From NCBI GenBank assembly GCA_020072845.1, contig JAIQGF010000011.1, positions 62,001 through 126,000 of the forward strand: a stretch of 64,000 nucleotides of DNA, in the 5' to 3' direction. The notes below the pieces were generated by a model that saw only the letters and a program-made list of their open reading frames with translations, did not search any database and had not been told where the DNA came from. Both the position numbers and the translations under genes were made by a program. Source of the DNA: Terriglobia bacterium. Its GTDB lineage: Bacteria > Acidobacteriota > Terriglobia > Terriglobales > Acidobacteriaceae. Position 1 is the stretch's first letter, and each line of letters starts with the position of its first letter. This document shows positions 44,673 through 53,020 of the stretch, one piece after another.

Positions 44673-46144
44673 TAGTGCTTCCCTCCAAGAAAATCTTTCA
44701 CCGCGCGCTCGGCGACTCCGAGCGACCGGGCCAGGGTCAGCTTGGCCACGTTGTAGGCGAAAGTGCTGTTGATGTAATTCTCGTTGGTGGCGGCGAGCGC
44801 TTCCTGCGCCTGCACCACTTCGACGGTGTTGGTGACGCCGGCGCGGAAGCGGTCGCGTGACTGCTCCAGTGCCTCTTCGGCCAGCTTGCTGGAGCTTTGC
44901 GCCACCTGCACCTGCTCGGCGGCGGATTGCAGATCGAGAAACGAGGTGCGCACTTCAAATTCGATCTGGCCGCGGAGATCGCCGAGCGTCGCCTCCCGCT
45001 GGCGGATCAGCGCGTCGGCCTGCATCACCTCGCCTTTCACCTTGCCGCCCTGGAAGATGGGGATGTTCAGCGCCGCCGCCGTGGTGTAGGTTGGGTGGTT
45101 CTCCGACGGACGCTGCCCCATGATGCCGTAATCGGCGTTGAACTTGATGGTCGGCAGCGCCTCGCCGATGGCCGCTTTGCGGGTAAGTTCGGCGGCTCGC
45201 ACCTGCGCCTGCGCGCGATGATAATCCGGACGGTTGCGATACGCCCGTTCCAGCGCCTGCTCCAGGGTGAGCGGCGCCGCGGGCGTGACCGGAATTTTTT
45301 CCGTCAAGCTAAATTCCTGGCCTGCGGGAAGGCCGATGATCCGCCCCAGCGTCAGCTTCTGCTTGGCAAAGTCGTTGCGCGCCGCCACGAGCCGCTGCTG
45401 CTGCACCTGCATTTCCACCTGCGAGCGCAGCACGTCAATGCCCGGAACCATGCCGGCGTTCTTCATGTCGAGCGCCTGCCGGTAGAGCGCCTGCGCGGTT
45501 GTGAGCTGGGCTTCGACGGAAGCGATGCGCGCCTCTCCGGCCAGCGCCTGCATGTAGGTGCCGCCAACCACCAGCACGATGAGGTCGCGCGCGTTCTGCA
45601 GATCGAGTTGTGCGGCGCTCACGTCCTCGGTGCGCGCCCGCAGCAGGTTGAGTGCGTGCAGGTCGAAGAAGCTGCCGCTGGCCAGAACGCGGGCGTCGAA
45701 CACCGCGAACGGCCCGATGATCGGCCCGGTCCCGGCCGGAGGGGGAATGCCGTACGCGGCAAGGTTGATCTCCTGCACCGATTCGGCGACCCGCCCGGTC
45801 ACGGTCGGCAATACGTCGGCCAGGGCGCGATACCGTGCGCCGCGCGCGCCCGTGGTCGCCTGCTCCGCGAGCAGCAGCGACAGGTTGTACTTCAGCCCGC
45901 GATCGATGGCGTCGAGCGCGCTCAGCGGCAGCACTTCCGGCGTGGCTTTGCCCGACGCCACGCTGCCGAACAGCGGATTCTGCGACTGCGTGAGCGCTGC
46001 CGGCATGCTTGCCGCCGGGCCCGGCGCGCTCGCATTCATCGGGATGGACGCCGGCAATCCTTGCGCCAGCGCACTCAGGCTGCCCGCCACCAGACCGGCA
46101 ACCACCGCGAACTTATGAATAGAACCACAAAGATCGCCGCTCAA
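44672..46144 (-). CDS. TolC-family outer membrane efflux protein
   Basis: About 490 aa. A TTG start at 46144 follows AGAGGA at 6 bp and gives a signal peptide (IHKFAVVAGLVAGSLSALAQG). Two OEP repeats follow, with ALDAIDRGLKYNLSLLLAEQ and LEQALERAYRNRPDYHRAQAQVRAAEL, typical of TolC. A much longer upstream frame exists but runs through non-conserved sequence antisense to lpxI. First gene of the efflux operon. Confidence 0.92.
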   Translation of the reverse strand: MSGDLCGSIHKFAVVAGLVAGSLSALAQGLPASIPMNASAPGPAASMPAALTQSQNPLFGSVASGKATPEVLPLSALDAIDRGLKYNLSLLLAEQATTGARGARYRALADVLPTVTGRVAESVQEINLAAYGIPPPAGTGPIIGPFAVFDARVLASGSFFDLHALNLLRARTEDVSAAQLDLQNARDLIVLVVGGTYMQALAGEARIASVEAQLTTAQALYRQALDMKNAGMVPGIDVLRSQVEMQVQQQRLVAARNDFAKQKLTLGRIIGLPAGQEFSLTEKIPVTPAAPLTLEQALERAYRNRPDYHRAQAQVRAAELTRKAAIGEALPTIKFNADYGIMGQRPSENHPTYTTAAALNIPIFQGGKVKGEVMQADALIRQREATLGDLRGQIEFEVRTSFLDLQSAAEQVQVAQSSSKLAEEALEQSRDRFRAGVTNTVEVVQAQEALAATNENYINSTFAYNVAKLTLARSLGVAERAVKDFLGGKH

Positions 46145-46438
46145 CGCTGTTCCTCTTTCTTGTCCGGCGCCGGGATGTTGCGCCCGCGGCGCTCGGCCAC
46201 TGCTCTGCGGATGCTCGGATCGGGAACCTGGAGCCGTGGCAGGGAGTCGCACGGACGCCAAGCCGGCGCCCGTACAGGCGGCGTCCGCCTGCGCCGCCGA
46301 ACCAAACAGGGTAAATGGTTCTCCGCGGGAGCGCACGTTTTTGAGATGCGCCGCCGGAGCGGCACGTCTTCCGCCGGTGCGTTGAATTAGAAGCGGGCTT
46401 CCCGCCGCGCGTCGCCCGCGAGTACACTGCTGCCATCC

Positions 46439-47314
46439 ATGGCTGCGGAAAAAATTGGGCTCATCGCCGGCAACGGCAGCTTTCCCCTGCTGGTGCTGGA
46501 CGCCGCGCGCGCCCGCGGACTCGACGTGGTGGTCGCCGCCATCCGCGAAGAAGCGTTTCCCGACATCGAGCAACACGGCGCGCTCTCGGTCCACTGGCTG
46601 TCGCTGGGGGAACTGTCGAAGCTCATTGAAATCCTGAAGCGCGAGGGCGTGCGCCGCGCGGTGATGGCCGGACAGGTAAAGCACAAGCAGATTTTTTCCA
46701 GCATTCGGCCCGACTGGCGGCTGGCCAAGGTGCTGCTTTCACTCACCACGCGCAATACCGATTCGCTGATCGGCGCCGTGGCCAAGGTCCTGAGCGACGA
46801 GGGCATCACGCTGATGAATTCCACCGAACTCCTGGAGCCGCTGCTGGCGCGCGCCGGCGTGCTGACGCGCCGTGGCCCCGGCGAACAGGAGCAACAAGAC
46901 ATCGAGTACGGCCGGCGCGTCGGCCGCCACCTGGCGCAGTACGACATCGGACAGACGGTGGTCATCGCCGGCGCCGCCTGCGTTGCCGTGGAAGCCATGG
47001 AGGGCACCGATGCGGCCATCGAGCGCGCCGCGCAGATTATGGCTACTCTCCAGTTGTGTCATCCCGAGCGGAGCGAGGGACCTGCTTTTGAAAATTCGCC
47101 CACCCTCAGCCGCAACCTGACGGTGGTGAAGGTGGCGAAACCGGGCCAGGACATGCGCTTCGACGTGCCCGTGGTCGGAGTGAAGACCATCGAGACCATG
47201 CGCTCGGCGGGTGCGACCTGCCTTGCCGTGGATGCCGGCAAATGCCTGTTGATTGACGGCGAGCGGGTGATCGAAGCGGCAAATGCAGCCGGCATTTGCG
47301 TCGTGGCGGCTTAG
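46439..47314 (+). CDS. lpxI: UDP-2,3-diacylglucosamine pyrophosphatase LpxI, carrying a repeat-derived insertion
   Basis: Hydrolyses UDP-2,3-diacylglucosamine to lipid X in lipid A synthesis (LpxI, DUF1009). The 291-aa protein starts KIGLIAGNGSFPLLVLDAARARG and has AVMAGQVKHKQIF, LSLTTRNTDSLIGAVAKVL, GQTVVIAGAACVAVEAMEGTDAAI and RFDVPVVGVKTIETMRSAGATCLAVDAGKCLLID. Between the AMEGTDAAI motif and LTVVKVAKPGQDM lies CHPERSEGPAFENS (about residues 207-220). This is the translated TCATCCCGAGCGGAGCGAGG dispersed repeat, in frame. It sits at a surface-type linker, so activity may survive. Confidence 0.93.
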   Translation: MAAEKIGLIAGNGSFPLLVLDAARARGLDVVVAAIREEAFPDIEQHGALSVHWLSLGELSKLIEILKREGVRRAVMAGQVKHKQIFSSIRPDWRLAKVLLSLTTRNTDSLIGAVAKVLSDEGITLMNSTELLEPLLARAGVLTRRGPGEQEQQDIEYGRRVGRHLAQYDIGQTVVIAGAACVAVEAMEGTDAAIERAAQIMATLQLCHPERSEGPAFENSPTLSRNLTVVKVAKPGQDMRFDVPVVGVKTIETMRSAGATCLAVDAGKCLLIDGERVIEAANAAGICVVAA

Positions 47315-47628
47315 GCTGTTTTCGATGCTTTGCCGCGGGCCCTGCCGTTGTGGACTGGCTGCTTCGGGTGCAATTCCTGGCGGGCTTTGGTCAGATCGTG
47401 CGCCGCCTGGAGTTGCATCCAGAATTCGGCGGAATTGCGAAAATAGGCGGACAACAGCAGCGCGGTCTCGGCCGTGATGCCGCGCTTGCCGCGGATCAGT
47501 TCATTGATGCGGTTGAGCGAAATGCCGAGGTCGCGAGCGAGTTGCGCCTGCGTGATCCTGCCTGGCTCGAGAAACTCGCGCAGGAGAATCCGGCCGGGGT
47601 GAGCGGAAATGCGGTGTGATGGCAACAT
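47311..47628 (-). CDS. higA: HigA-type antitoxin (XRE family)
   Basis: About 105 aa from ATG 47628. HPGRILLREFLEPGRITQAQLARDLGISLNRINELIRGKRGI is the VapI/HigA helix-turn-helix start, split over two helices. It is the second gene of a reversed toxin-antitoxin pair (toxin first), as usual for higBA. The stop overlaps the lpxI end on the other strand. The basic Lys/Arg tail is unusual. Confidence 0.9.
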   Translation of the reverse strand: MLPSHRISAHPGRILLREFLEPGRITQAQLARDLGISLNRINELIRGKRGITAETALLLSAYFRNSAEFWMQLQAAHDLTKARQELHPKQPVHNGRARGKASKTA

Positions 47629-47638
47629 GGTTCCTCGC

Positions 47639-47929
47639 TCAATGGTAATCGGTGCACTGGACATCGCTGCAATGGCCCGCATGGAAACGAAACACAATTC
47701 GGTACTGATCGTTGATGCGAATGCTGTAGAACCCATCCCATTTGCCGCGCAACTTCTCCAGGCGATTGGCGGGCGGAACTCGCAGGTCATCCAGCGTGTG
47801 ACTGGCGTTCAGCATGTCGAGTTTGTCCCGAATTCGGTCCCAAAGCTGGCTCGCAATCTTCCTCGCGGCTTTCGAGTTCACGCCGTGATAAACATCATGG
47901 GTAGCTTGATCTGCGAACGAGATGATCAC
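47639..47929 (-). CDS. higB: HigB-type toxin (RelE superfamily)
   Basis: About 96 aa from GTG 47929 (MIISFADQATHDVYHG), the usual beginning of HigB killer proteins. LRVPPANRLEKLRGKWDGFYSIRINDQYRIVFRF carries the catalytic core of the mRNA interferase. A frame start at GTG 47947 would lie inside the operator and is less likely. The first gene of higBA. Confidence 0.88.
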   Translation of the reverse strand: MIISFADQATHDVYHGVNSKAARKIASQLWDRIRDKLDMLNASHTLDDLRVPPANRLEKLRGKWDGFYSIRINDQYRIVFRFHAGHCSDVQCTDYH

Positions 47930-47939
47930 AGCAACTTGA

Positions 47940-47962
47940 GTATACACGGATACCGTGTATAC
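47940..47962. promoter_or_regulatory. Perfect palindrome upstream of higB, probable HigA operator
   Basis: Arms GTATACACGG and CCGTGTATAC with a 3-bp ATA spacer lie 11 bp upstream of the chosen higB start. The other half faces the DinB-like gene, which starts 18 bp away. Confidence 0.7.
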
Positions 47963-47979
47963 GGAGATTAAATTTCATT

Positions 47980-48453
47980 ATGGCAGCCGAAATTCAACGT
48001 ATCGCCGAACAACTGCGCCGCGCTGTAGACGGCGAAGCCTGGCACGGGCCCGCCGTGATGCAGATCCTGGCCGGCGTGGACGCGCGCACCGCCGCTGCCC
48101 ATCCCCTCGCGGAAGGGCACAGCCTCTGGGAAATTCTCAACCACGTCACTGCCTGGACGCGCGCGGTCCAGCGCCGTCTCAACGGGGAAGCGGTGGAGCT
48201 CACCGGCGCCGACGACTGGCCGCCGGTCAGCGACACCAGCGATGCCTCATGGCAGGCGGCGGTGGCCTCGTTCCGCGCCGCCCAGCAGGATTTGCTCGCC
48301 AAGCTGAAGTCCATGAGCAACGACGAGCTGGGCATGTTCGCGCCGGGTCAAAAGTACAGCTACTCATTCATGTTGCACGGCCTGGTGCAGCACCATCTCT
48401 ACCACGCGGGGCAAATGGCGTTGCTCAAGAAGTCTTCAGTCGTCGGTCGTTAG
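47980..48453 (+). CDS. DinB/YfiT-like metal-dependent four-helix protein
   Basis: 157 aa. His in HSLWEILNHVTAW and the pair in HHLYHAGQMALLKK form the typical DinB-superfamily metal triad. Such proteins include thiol transferases; substrate unknown. The last residues (SSVVGR) and stop are read from the following CTTCAGTCGT repeat, so the native C-terminus was replaced or extended. Confidence 0.85.
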   Translation: MAAEIQRIAEQLRRAVDGEAWHGPAVMQILAGVDARTAAAHPLAEGHSLWEILNHVTAWTRAVQRRLNGEAVELTGADDWPPVSDTSDASWQAAVASFRAAQQDLLAKLKSMSNDELGMFAPGQKYSYSFMLHGLVQHHLYHAGQMALLKKSSVVGR

Positions 48454-48727
48454 TCTTCAGGAACGTAGCTTTGAGTTGAAGACCGCCACGAACGATTTGT
48501 GCTGACGACTGAAGACCGAAGGCTGAACTCTGACCTCCGAGGATATTCTTGCTGACGACCGAAGACTGACGACTGAAGACCGAAGGCTGAACTCTGACCT
48601 TCGAGGATATTCTTGCTGACGACCGAAGACTGACGACTGAAGACTGAAGACTGACGACTGAAGACTGACGACTGACCTTCGAGGATATTCTTGCTGACGA
48701 CCGAAGACTGACGACTGAAGACTTATT
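48440..48727. repeat. Array of GACGACTGAAGAC and CGAGGATATTCTTGCTGACG units
   Basis: The spacer contains four copies of a larger unit, (C/T)CGAGGATATTCTTGCTGACG, separated by GACTGACGACTGAAGACCGA-like units, and starts with complementary CTTCAGTCGTCGGTCGTTAG. It is the same short unit as the 9757-9974 array. The array runs up to the next start codon. Confidence 0.8.
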
Positions 48728-49822
48728 GTGAGCGTTGCATTACAAAACACGAAAGTTGCCGTCATCGGCGCCGGGGCATTCGGGCGCAACCATGCGCGCG
48801 TCTACCACGAGCTGCAAAAACGCGGCGACGCGGTCGAACTGGCGGCGGTCGTGGACACCGACCTTACCCGCGCCCAGGCCCTCGCCGCACAATTCGGCGC
48901 GCGCGCCTGCCGCTCCGTCGCCGAGTTGCTGGATAGCGCGCACGTGGACGCCGCGTCGGTGGCGGTGCCCACCCTGCACCATGCCGAGGTTGCGCAGGCG
49001 CTGCTGCGGGGCGGCGTTGACGTGCTCATCGAGAAACCGCTTGCTTCAACCCTGGAAGAGGCGGATGCACTGATCCACGCCGCGCGCCAGGCCAATCGCA
49101 TCGCCCAGGTCGGCCATTTGGAGCGCTTCAATCCCGCGGTCGCCGCCACCGTGCCCATCGTCACCCAGCCCATGTTTTTCGAGGTCCATCGCCTGAGCCC
49201 GTTCGGGCCGCGCGCCCTCGACGTGGACGTGGTGCTCGATCTGATGATCCACGATCTCGACATCGTGCTTTCGTTCGTCCATTCGCCGGTCAAGGAAGTG
49301 CGCGCGGTCGGGCTGCCCATCCTCTCCGACAAGGTGGACATCGCCAACGTGCGCATCGAGTTCGAGAGCGGCTGCGTCGCCAACTTCACCGCCAGCCGCG
49401 TCTCCACCGAGCGCGTGCGCAAGCTGCGCTTCTTCCAGCCGCGGCAATACGTGTCGGTGGATTATTCGCGCCAGGATGTGCTGGTGATCAGCGTGGACCC
49501 GCAGTCGCCTGAAGCCACGGCGGCGCGCGCCGAAGGCAAGGAAATCAGCACCGGCATCTTCAATATGGAAGCGATCCAGCGAGCCATCGCCGCGCGGGCG
49601 AAAAAGGCGGTGGGGATTCCGCCGCAGTTCAAAATTGACAAACCCAAGGTCGTGCAGCAGGAGCCGCTCAAGGCGGAGCTGTATTCCTTCCTCGACGCGG
49701 TCCGGCGGCGCACCCCTCCCGTGGTCTCGCTGGAGGACGGACGCCGGGCGCTGGCCGCCGCGCTGCAAATTCTGGAAGCCATCCGCTCGCACTCCGAGCG
49801 CGCCAAGCTGAGCCATTTGTGA
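48728..49822 (+). CDS. Gfo/Idh/MocA family NAD(P)-dependent oxidoreductase
   Basis: 364 aa. VAVIGAGAFGRNHARVYHEL is the Rossmann motif, VAVPTLHHAEVAQALLRGGVDVLIEKPLASTLEEA contains the EKP signature, and GHLERFNPAV the substrate loop. The start is a GTG (MSVALQNTK). Its closeness to lpxI suggests a lipid A sugar step such as GnnA (inference, weak because gnnB is not adjacent). The last codons are duplicated downstream as part of an 86-bp repeat and the stop lies in ATTTGTGATTT repeat sequence. Confidence 0.9.
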   Translation: MSVALQNTKVAVIGAGAFGRNHARVYHELQKRGDAVELAAVVDTDLTRAQALAAQFGARACRSVAELLDSAHVDAASVAVPTLHHAEVAQALLRGGVDVLIEKPLASTLEEADALIHAARQANRIAQVGHLERFNPAVAATVPIVTQPMFFEVHRLSPFGPRALDVDVVLDLMIHDLDIVLSFVHSPVKEVRAVGLPILSDKVDIANVRIEFESGCVANFTASRVSTERVRKLRFFQPRQYVSVDYSRQDVLVISVDPQSPEATAARAEGKEISTGIFNMEAIQRAIAARAKKAVGIPPQFKIDKPKVVQQEPLKAELYSFLDAVRRRTPPVVSLEDGRRALAAALQILEAIRSHSERAKLSHL

Positions 49823-50190
49823 TTTGGCGATTTGTGATTTGGCGATTTGTGATTTTAGCGATTTGGTTCCGCTCGCACTCCGAGCGCGCCAAGCTGAGCC
49901 ATTTGTGATTTGGCGATTTGTGATTTGGCGATTTGTGATTTAGTGATTTGTGATTTTAGCGATTTGGTTCCGCTCGCACTCCGTTCCAGCCGCGGAGCGG
50001 TGGCATTCGTTAGCCCAGCGCGGCAGCGCTGGGGAAAGTGGAACAGAATTATCGAGCGCCAGCGGCGCGGCACAGTTCTCACACACACACTCGCCAGCCC
50101 TGGGATGTCACGCGTCAGGATAGCGGTCCACGGTCGCATGCTCGCAGCCAGTTCAAATCACTAAATCACAAATCACTAAATCACTAAATG
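49782..50190. repeat. Direct duplication of the oxidoreductase 3' end, ATTTGTGATTT arms and hairpin element copy 4
   Basis: TCCGCTCGCACTCCGAGCGC begins at 49782 (inside the gene) and again at 49868, and a shortened copy starts at 49969; the period is 86 then 101 bp. Between them run GATTTGTGATTTGGCGATTT units. At 49984-50091 is hairpin element copy 4 (core CCCAGCGC/GCGCTGGG), lacking its left arm. At 50155-50188 AAATCACTAAATCACAAATC closes the array in inverted orientation and provides the miaA stop. No gene lies inside. Confidence 0.85.
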
Positions 50191-51090
50191 GCTGGCCGCT
50201 TCTTGCTGAACTCGCGCTTCATCTCCGAATCCGGCGAGCCACTCCACCTCCGGCTCCCGCCGGAACCATGTCATCTGCCGCTTGGCGTAGTTGCGGTGCG
50301 CCTGCTGCGCCGCCCAGATCGCCAGCTTCAGGTCAATTTCTCCGCGCAGATGCTGCGCCGCCTGCTTGTAGCCGAGGGATGATAGCGCCCACGCGCCGGG
50401 ATATTTTTCCAGCAGGCGCCTGGTTTCCTCCACTAGGCCGTTGTCGAACATGCGGCGCGCGCGCTCGTTGATGCGGCTATAGAGCGCGTTACGCTCCGGG
50501 TTCAATCCGAGGCGGAGAATACGAAATCCCGTAAGCGGGTCGCGGCCCTTCTTCCATAGCTCGCTCATCGGCTCGCGCGACGCCAGGCAGACTTCGATGG
50601 CCCGCACCACCTTGGGCGTGTCGTTGGGGTGAATGTTGGCGGCGGCTTGGGGATCGAGGCGCTGGAGAATGCGGTGCAGCCACTCCGCGCCGCGCTGTTG
50701 TTGCCGCGCCCGCAGGCGCTCACGCAATTCCTCCGAACGCTCCGGACCGGGGAACAGGCCTTCCAACAGCGCGCGCAGGTACAGACCGGTTCCGCCCACC
50801 ACGATCGGGGTGCGCCCGCGCCGCTTGATGTCGTCCAGCACCTGGCGCGCGCGGCGGGCGTACTCGCCGGCGGTCATGTAGTGCTTCGGATCAATGGCGT
50901 CGAACAGGTGATGCGGCGCGCGGGCGCGTTCTTCCGCCGGCGGTTTGGCGGTTCCGATGTTGAACTCGCGATAGATGGCGACCGAATCGCAGTTGACGAT
51001 CTCGCCGCTGAAGCGCTCGGCCAGCGCCAGCGACAGCGCGGTTTTGCCGCTGCCCGTCGGGCCGACGACGGCGACCAGCAGCGGCGCCAT
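50176..51090 (-). CDS. miaA: tRNA dimethylallyltransferase
   Basis: Adds dimethylallyl to A37 of tRNAs reading UNN codons. The product is 304 aa. VAVVGPTGSGKTALSLALAE is the P-loop, NCDSVAIYREFNIGTAKP the DSxQxY-like region (here DSVAIY), HLFDAID, VGGTGLYLRALLEG and ALSSLGYKQAAQHL are all MiaA signatures. The last residues (SHLVI) and stop come from the AAATCACTAAATG repeat. It directly follows the small membrane protein gene. Confidence 0.95.
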   Translation of the reverse strand: MAPLLVAVVGPTGSGKTALSLALAERFSGEIVNCDSVAIYREFNIGTAKPPAEERARAPHHLFDAIDPKHYMTAGEYARRARQVLDDIKRRGRTPIVVGGTGLYLRALLEGLFPGPERSEELRERLRARQQQRGAEWLHRILQRLDPQAAANIHPNDTPKVVRAIEVCLASREPMSELWKKGRDPLTGFRILRLGLNPERNALYSRINERARRMFDNGLVEETRRLLEKYPGAWALSSLGYKQAAQHLRGEIDLKLAIWAAQQAHRNYAKRQMTWFRREPEVEWLAGFGDEARVQQEAASHLVI

Positions 51091-51216
51091 TCAGCGCGCG
51101 CTCCACGCGATGATGCCGGCCCAGCGCGCCAGGATCATGATCGCCAGCATCACCGCGATCACAATCAGCCCGATGGTCTCGGCGCTCACCACCCGGGATT
51201 TCGGCTCGTCAGCCAC
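51091..51216 (-). CDS. Small single-helix membrane protein
   Basis: About 41 aa from GTG 51216 (MADEPKSRVVSAETIG). One transmembrane helix (IGLIVIAVMLAIMILARWAG) follows a short polar start. Its stop codon directly abuts the miaA ATG, so the two are probably cotranscribed. Too small for a family assignment. A longer start at 51315 would translate repeat-like sequence. Confidence 0.55.
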   Translation of the reverse strand: MADEPKSRVVSAETIGLIVIAVMLAIMILARWAGIIAWSAR

Positions 51217-51229
51217 GCCGATATTGTAG

Positions 51230-51300
51230 CCATTTACTGATTCGCTGATCTGCCGATTCACCGGCTTACCGATTTTCCACTTGCTGCGTTTACTCAAGCC
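51230..51300. repeat. Degenerate GATTCGCTGATCTGCCGATT units
   Basis: ACTGATTCGCTGATCTGCCG and ATTCACCGGCTTACCGATTT form a short imperfect array in the spacer before the YbjQ gene. Confidence 0.45.
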
Positions 51301-51389
51301 AATCACCCAATCCACAATCGCACGTGCGATAAACTACGCGTTCCCGGCTGAGGGAAACAGTCGTTGACTGCGCGATTTTTGGAGGTTCC

Positions 51390-51755
51390 ATGGCAACTAC
51401 CGCTCGTTCCACCGGCCGCGTCTTACACAACATGGTGACCACGGCATTCGAACTGGACGGCTACCGCATCGTGCGCAACCTGGGCGTGGTGCGCGGCATC
51501 ATCGTGCGCTCGCGTTCGCTTTTCGGCACCATCGGCGCCGGCCTGCAGACGCTGGTCGGGGGCAACATCACCCTGCTGACCAATCTCTGCGAAAAGACGC
51601 GCGGCGAATCCTTCGGGGTCATGTTGCAGCACGCCGCCGACCTGGGGGCCAACGCCATCATCGGCGCGCGCTACGACGCCACCGAGATCATGCAGGGCGT
51701 CACCGAAGTCCTGGCCTACGGCACCGCCGTCGTGGTGGAGAAGCAGCAGCCGTAA
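51390..51755 (+). CDS. YbjQ/UPF0145 family protein
   Basis: 121 aa. MVTTAFELDGYRIVRNLGVVRGIIVRS, GGNITLLTNLCEKTRGESFGVMLQHAADLGANAIIGARYD and VTEVLAYGTAVVVE are the family's pentamer-forming fold, often annotated heavy-metal-binding, with no proven function. TGGAGG precedes the ATG. Confidence 0.93.
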   Translation: MATTARSTGRVLHNMVTTAFELDGYRIVRNLGVVRGIIVRSRSLFGTIGAGLQTLVGGNITLLTNLCEKTRGESFGVMLQHAADLGANAIIGARYDATEIMQGVTEVLAYGTAVVVEKQQP

Positions 51756-52054
51756 TCTGCCTTTCCGTCATCGCGAGCGAGTGCGCCGTTTTGGTCCGCG
51801 CGAGTCGAGGACCTCGTGTTTTGCGCCTCGCGCGCGCATTGCATCCACCGCTCGCCATGCTTGTTACCACGAACCGGATTCTCAATTGCCGTATCCGGGT
51901 GTCATCCCGAGCGAGGGAGGGCCCCGCGCGCTGTCTCCCGCGCGGGAAACCCGAGTCGAGGGATCTCGGTTTCCCTATCGGCCACACCAACGATGAGCTC
52001 TGTTTCGGTTCGTAAGAAGACGGACCCGAGGATCAGGAGTCCTGTTTCTGCAAA
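51756..52054. repeat. Two copies of the TCATC(C/G)CGAGCGAG dispersed repeat
   Basis: CGTCATCGCGAGCGAGTGCG with CGAGTCGAGGACCTCG, and TGTCATCCCGAGCGAGGGAG with CGAGTCGAGGGATCTCG, are two divergent copies of the same family found inside lpxI. No gene is seen in this gap. Confidence 0.65.
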
Positions 52055-52999
52055 CTATCTCGGCTCCGGCGCGTCCGTGATAATGCGCGCCTTGGCGGAG
52101 AACTTGCGGCAGTTCTTAAACGTGAGCACGTTCCGGTTGCAAAACGTCATGCCACGTTCGCAACTCATCAATTCGGAGCGAACCGGCAGGAAAAACTTGC
52201 CCAGCTCGGCGATGTCGACTGCGTCATACCTTATGTCGTTCGCCACCAGCACGTAGTGCGTCCAAGATTCGACCTCGTCCTTGCTCGACTCGCGCGTCAG
52301 GCGGCGCAGTTGGCCGGTGGTTTTGTCCACCCACAGAGTGCCGTGATACCCGGGCAGCGATTCCCTTCCATTGATCCGCCACGCCCAGGACACGTTGTGC
52401 CCGCTCGCAATGCGGTAGTCATAGACCAGCACCGGCGTGGATCCCATCTGCTGCTCGCCACGATAGCGCAACTCTGGACTGCTCATCGGGTGCAGGATGC
52501 TTGTCACCACGGGCGAGAACTCGCCCTCCGACCACATGCCGAAATTGGCGGGGATGCTGGCTGCCGGATGGCCGTTGACGGCAATGTTGCCGAAACGCTC
52601 CTCACCGTCGGCATAAGTCACCTCCGCGGTCACCACGTCCACCGCCTCGCGGTAGCTCGGACGTCCGACGTTCATCACCGCCACCGGCTGGCTGCGCCTC
52701 GTCTCCTGCTCGCAAATGAAGTTGGGCAGGGTCTGCCGCATCGACATCGCAGACTCGCACACCTGTGCCAACGGCGCCAGTTCCGGGTGGTTGGATGAAA
52801 TCCAAGCGCACCCCGCCCCGATGTGCACCGTGCTGGCAACCGTGGCGGCTTGCTGGCTTTGCACAATGCTGCCCCGGGTCTGCGCAGTGGCCGGTACGGC
52901 CTGCGCAAACACCACCAGCAACCCGGTGATCGTCAGGTGTGTCAAGTATGTTTGTGCCGTATTGGTCTTAGGTTTGTTAATGAATAAATTTCCCCGCAC
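52055..52999 (-). CDS. Secreted protein of unknown function
   Basis: 314 aa. An N-terminal hydrophobic segment (LTITGLLVVFAQAVPATAQ) acts as signal peptide. The mature part begins with a short Cys-containing section (GCAWISSNHPELAPLAQVCESAMSM). LPNFICEQETRR, VTAEVTYADGEERF, WSEGEFSPVVTSIL and YRGEQQMGSTPVLVYDYRI then VDKTTGQLRRLTRESS follow. This is a domain commonly met in acidobacterial secreted proteins, and similar in plan to the C-terminal part of the protease at 17623. The end is Cys-rich (CERGMTFCNRNVLTFKNC). Confidence 0.75.
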   Translation of the reverse strand: MRGNLFINKPKTNTAQTYLTHLTITGLLVVFAQAVPATAQTRGSIVQSQQAATVASTVHIGAGCAWISSNHPELAPLAQVCESAMSMRQTLPNFICEQETRRSQPVAVMNVGRPSYREAVDVVTAEVTYADGEERFGNIAVNGHPAASIPANFGMWSEGEFSPVVTSILHPMSSPELRYRGEQQMGSTPVLVYDYRIASGHNVSWAWRINGRESLPGYHGTLWVDKTTGQLRRLTRESSKDEVESWTHYVLVANDIRYDAVDIAELGKFFLPVRSELMSCERGMTFCNRNVLTFKNCRKFSAKARIITDAPEPR

Positions 53000-53020
53000 C
53001 GACGGACCCCGTAAGCTGCC

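Noticed and set aside
46145-46684. N-terminal extension of the TolC-family protein
   Set aside because: It is antisense to lpxI and lacks family similarity; a TTG with a ribosome-binding site and a signal peptide starts at 46144.
48440-48727. CRISPR-like array of CGAGGATATTCTTGCTGACG repeats
   Set aside because: The sequences between copies are themselves repeats of GACTGAAGAC units, not unique spacers, and no cas genes are present.
50140-50175. tRNA T-arm from GTTCAAATC
   Set aside because: The string is part of the AAATCAC repeat; no acceptor, D or anticodon stem can be formed around it.
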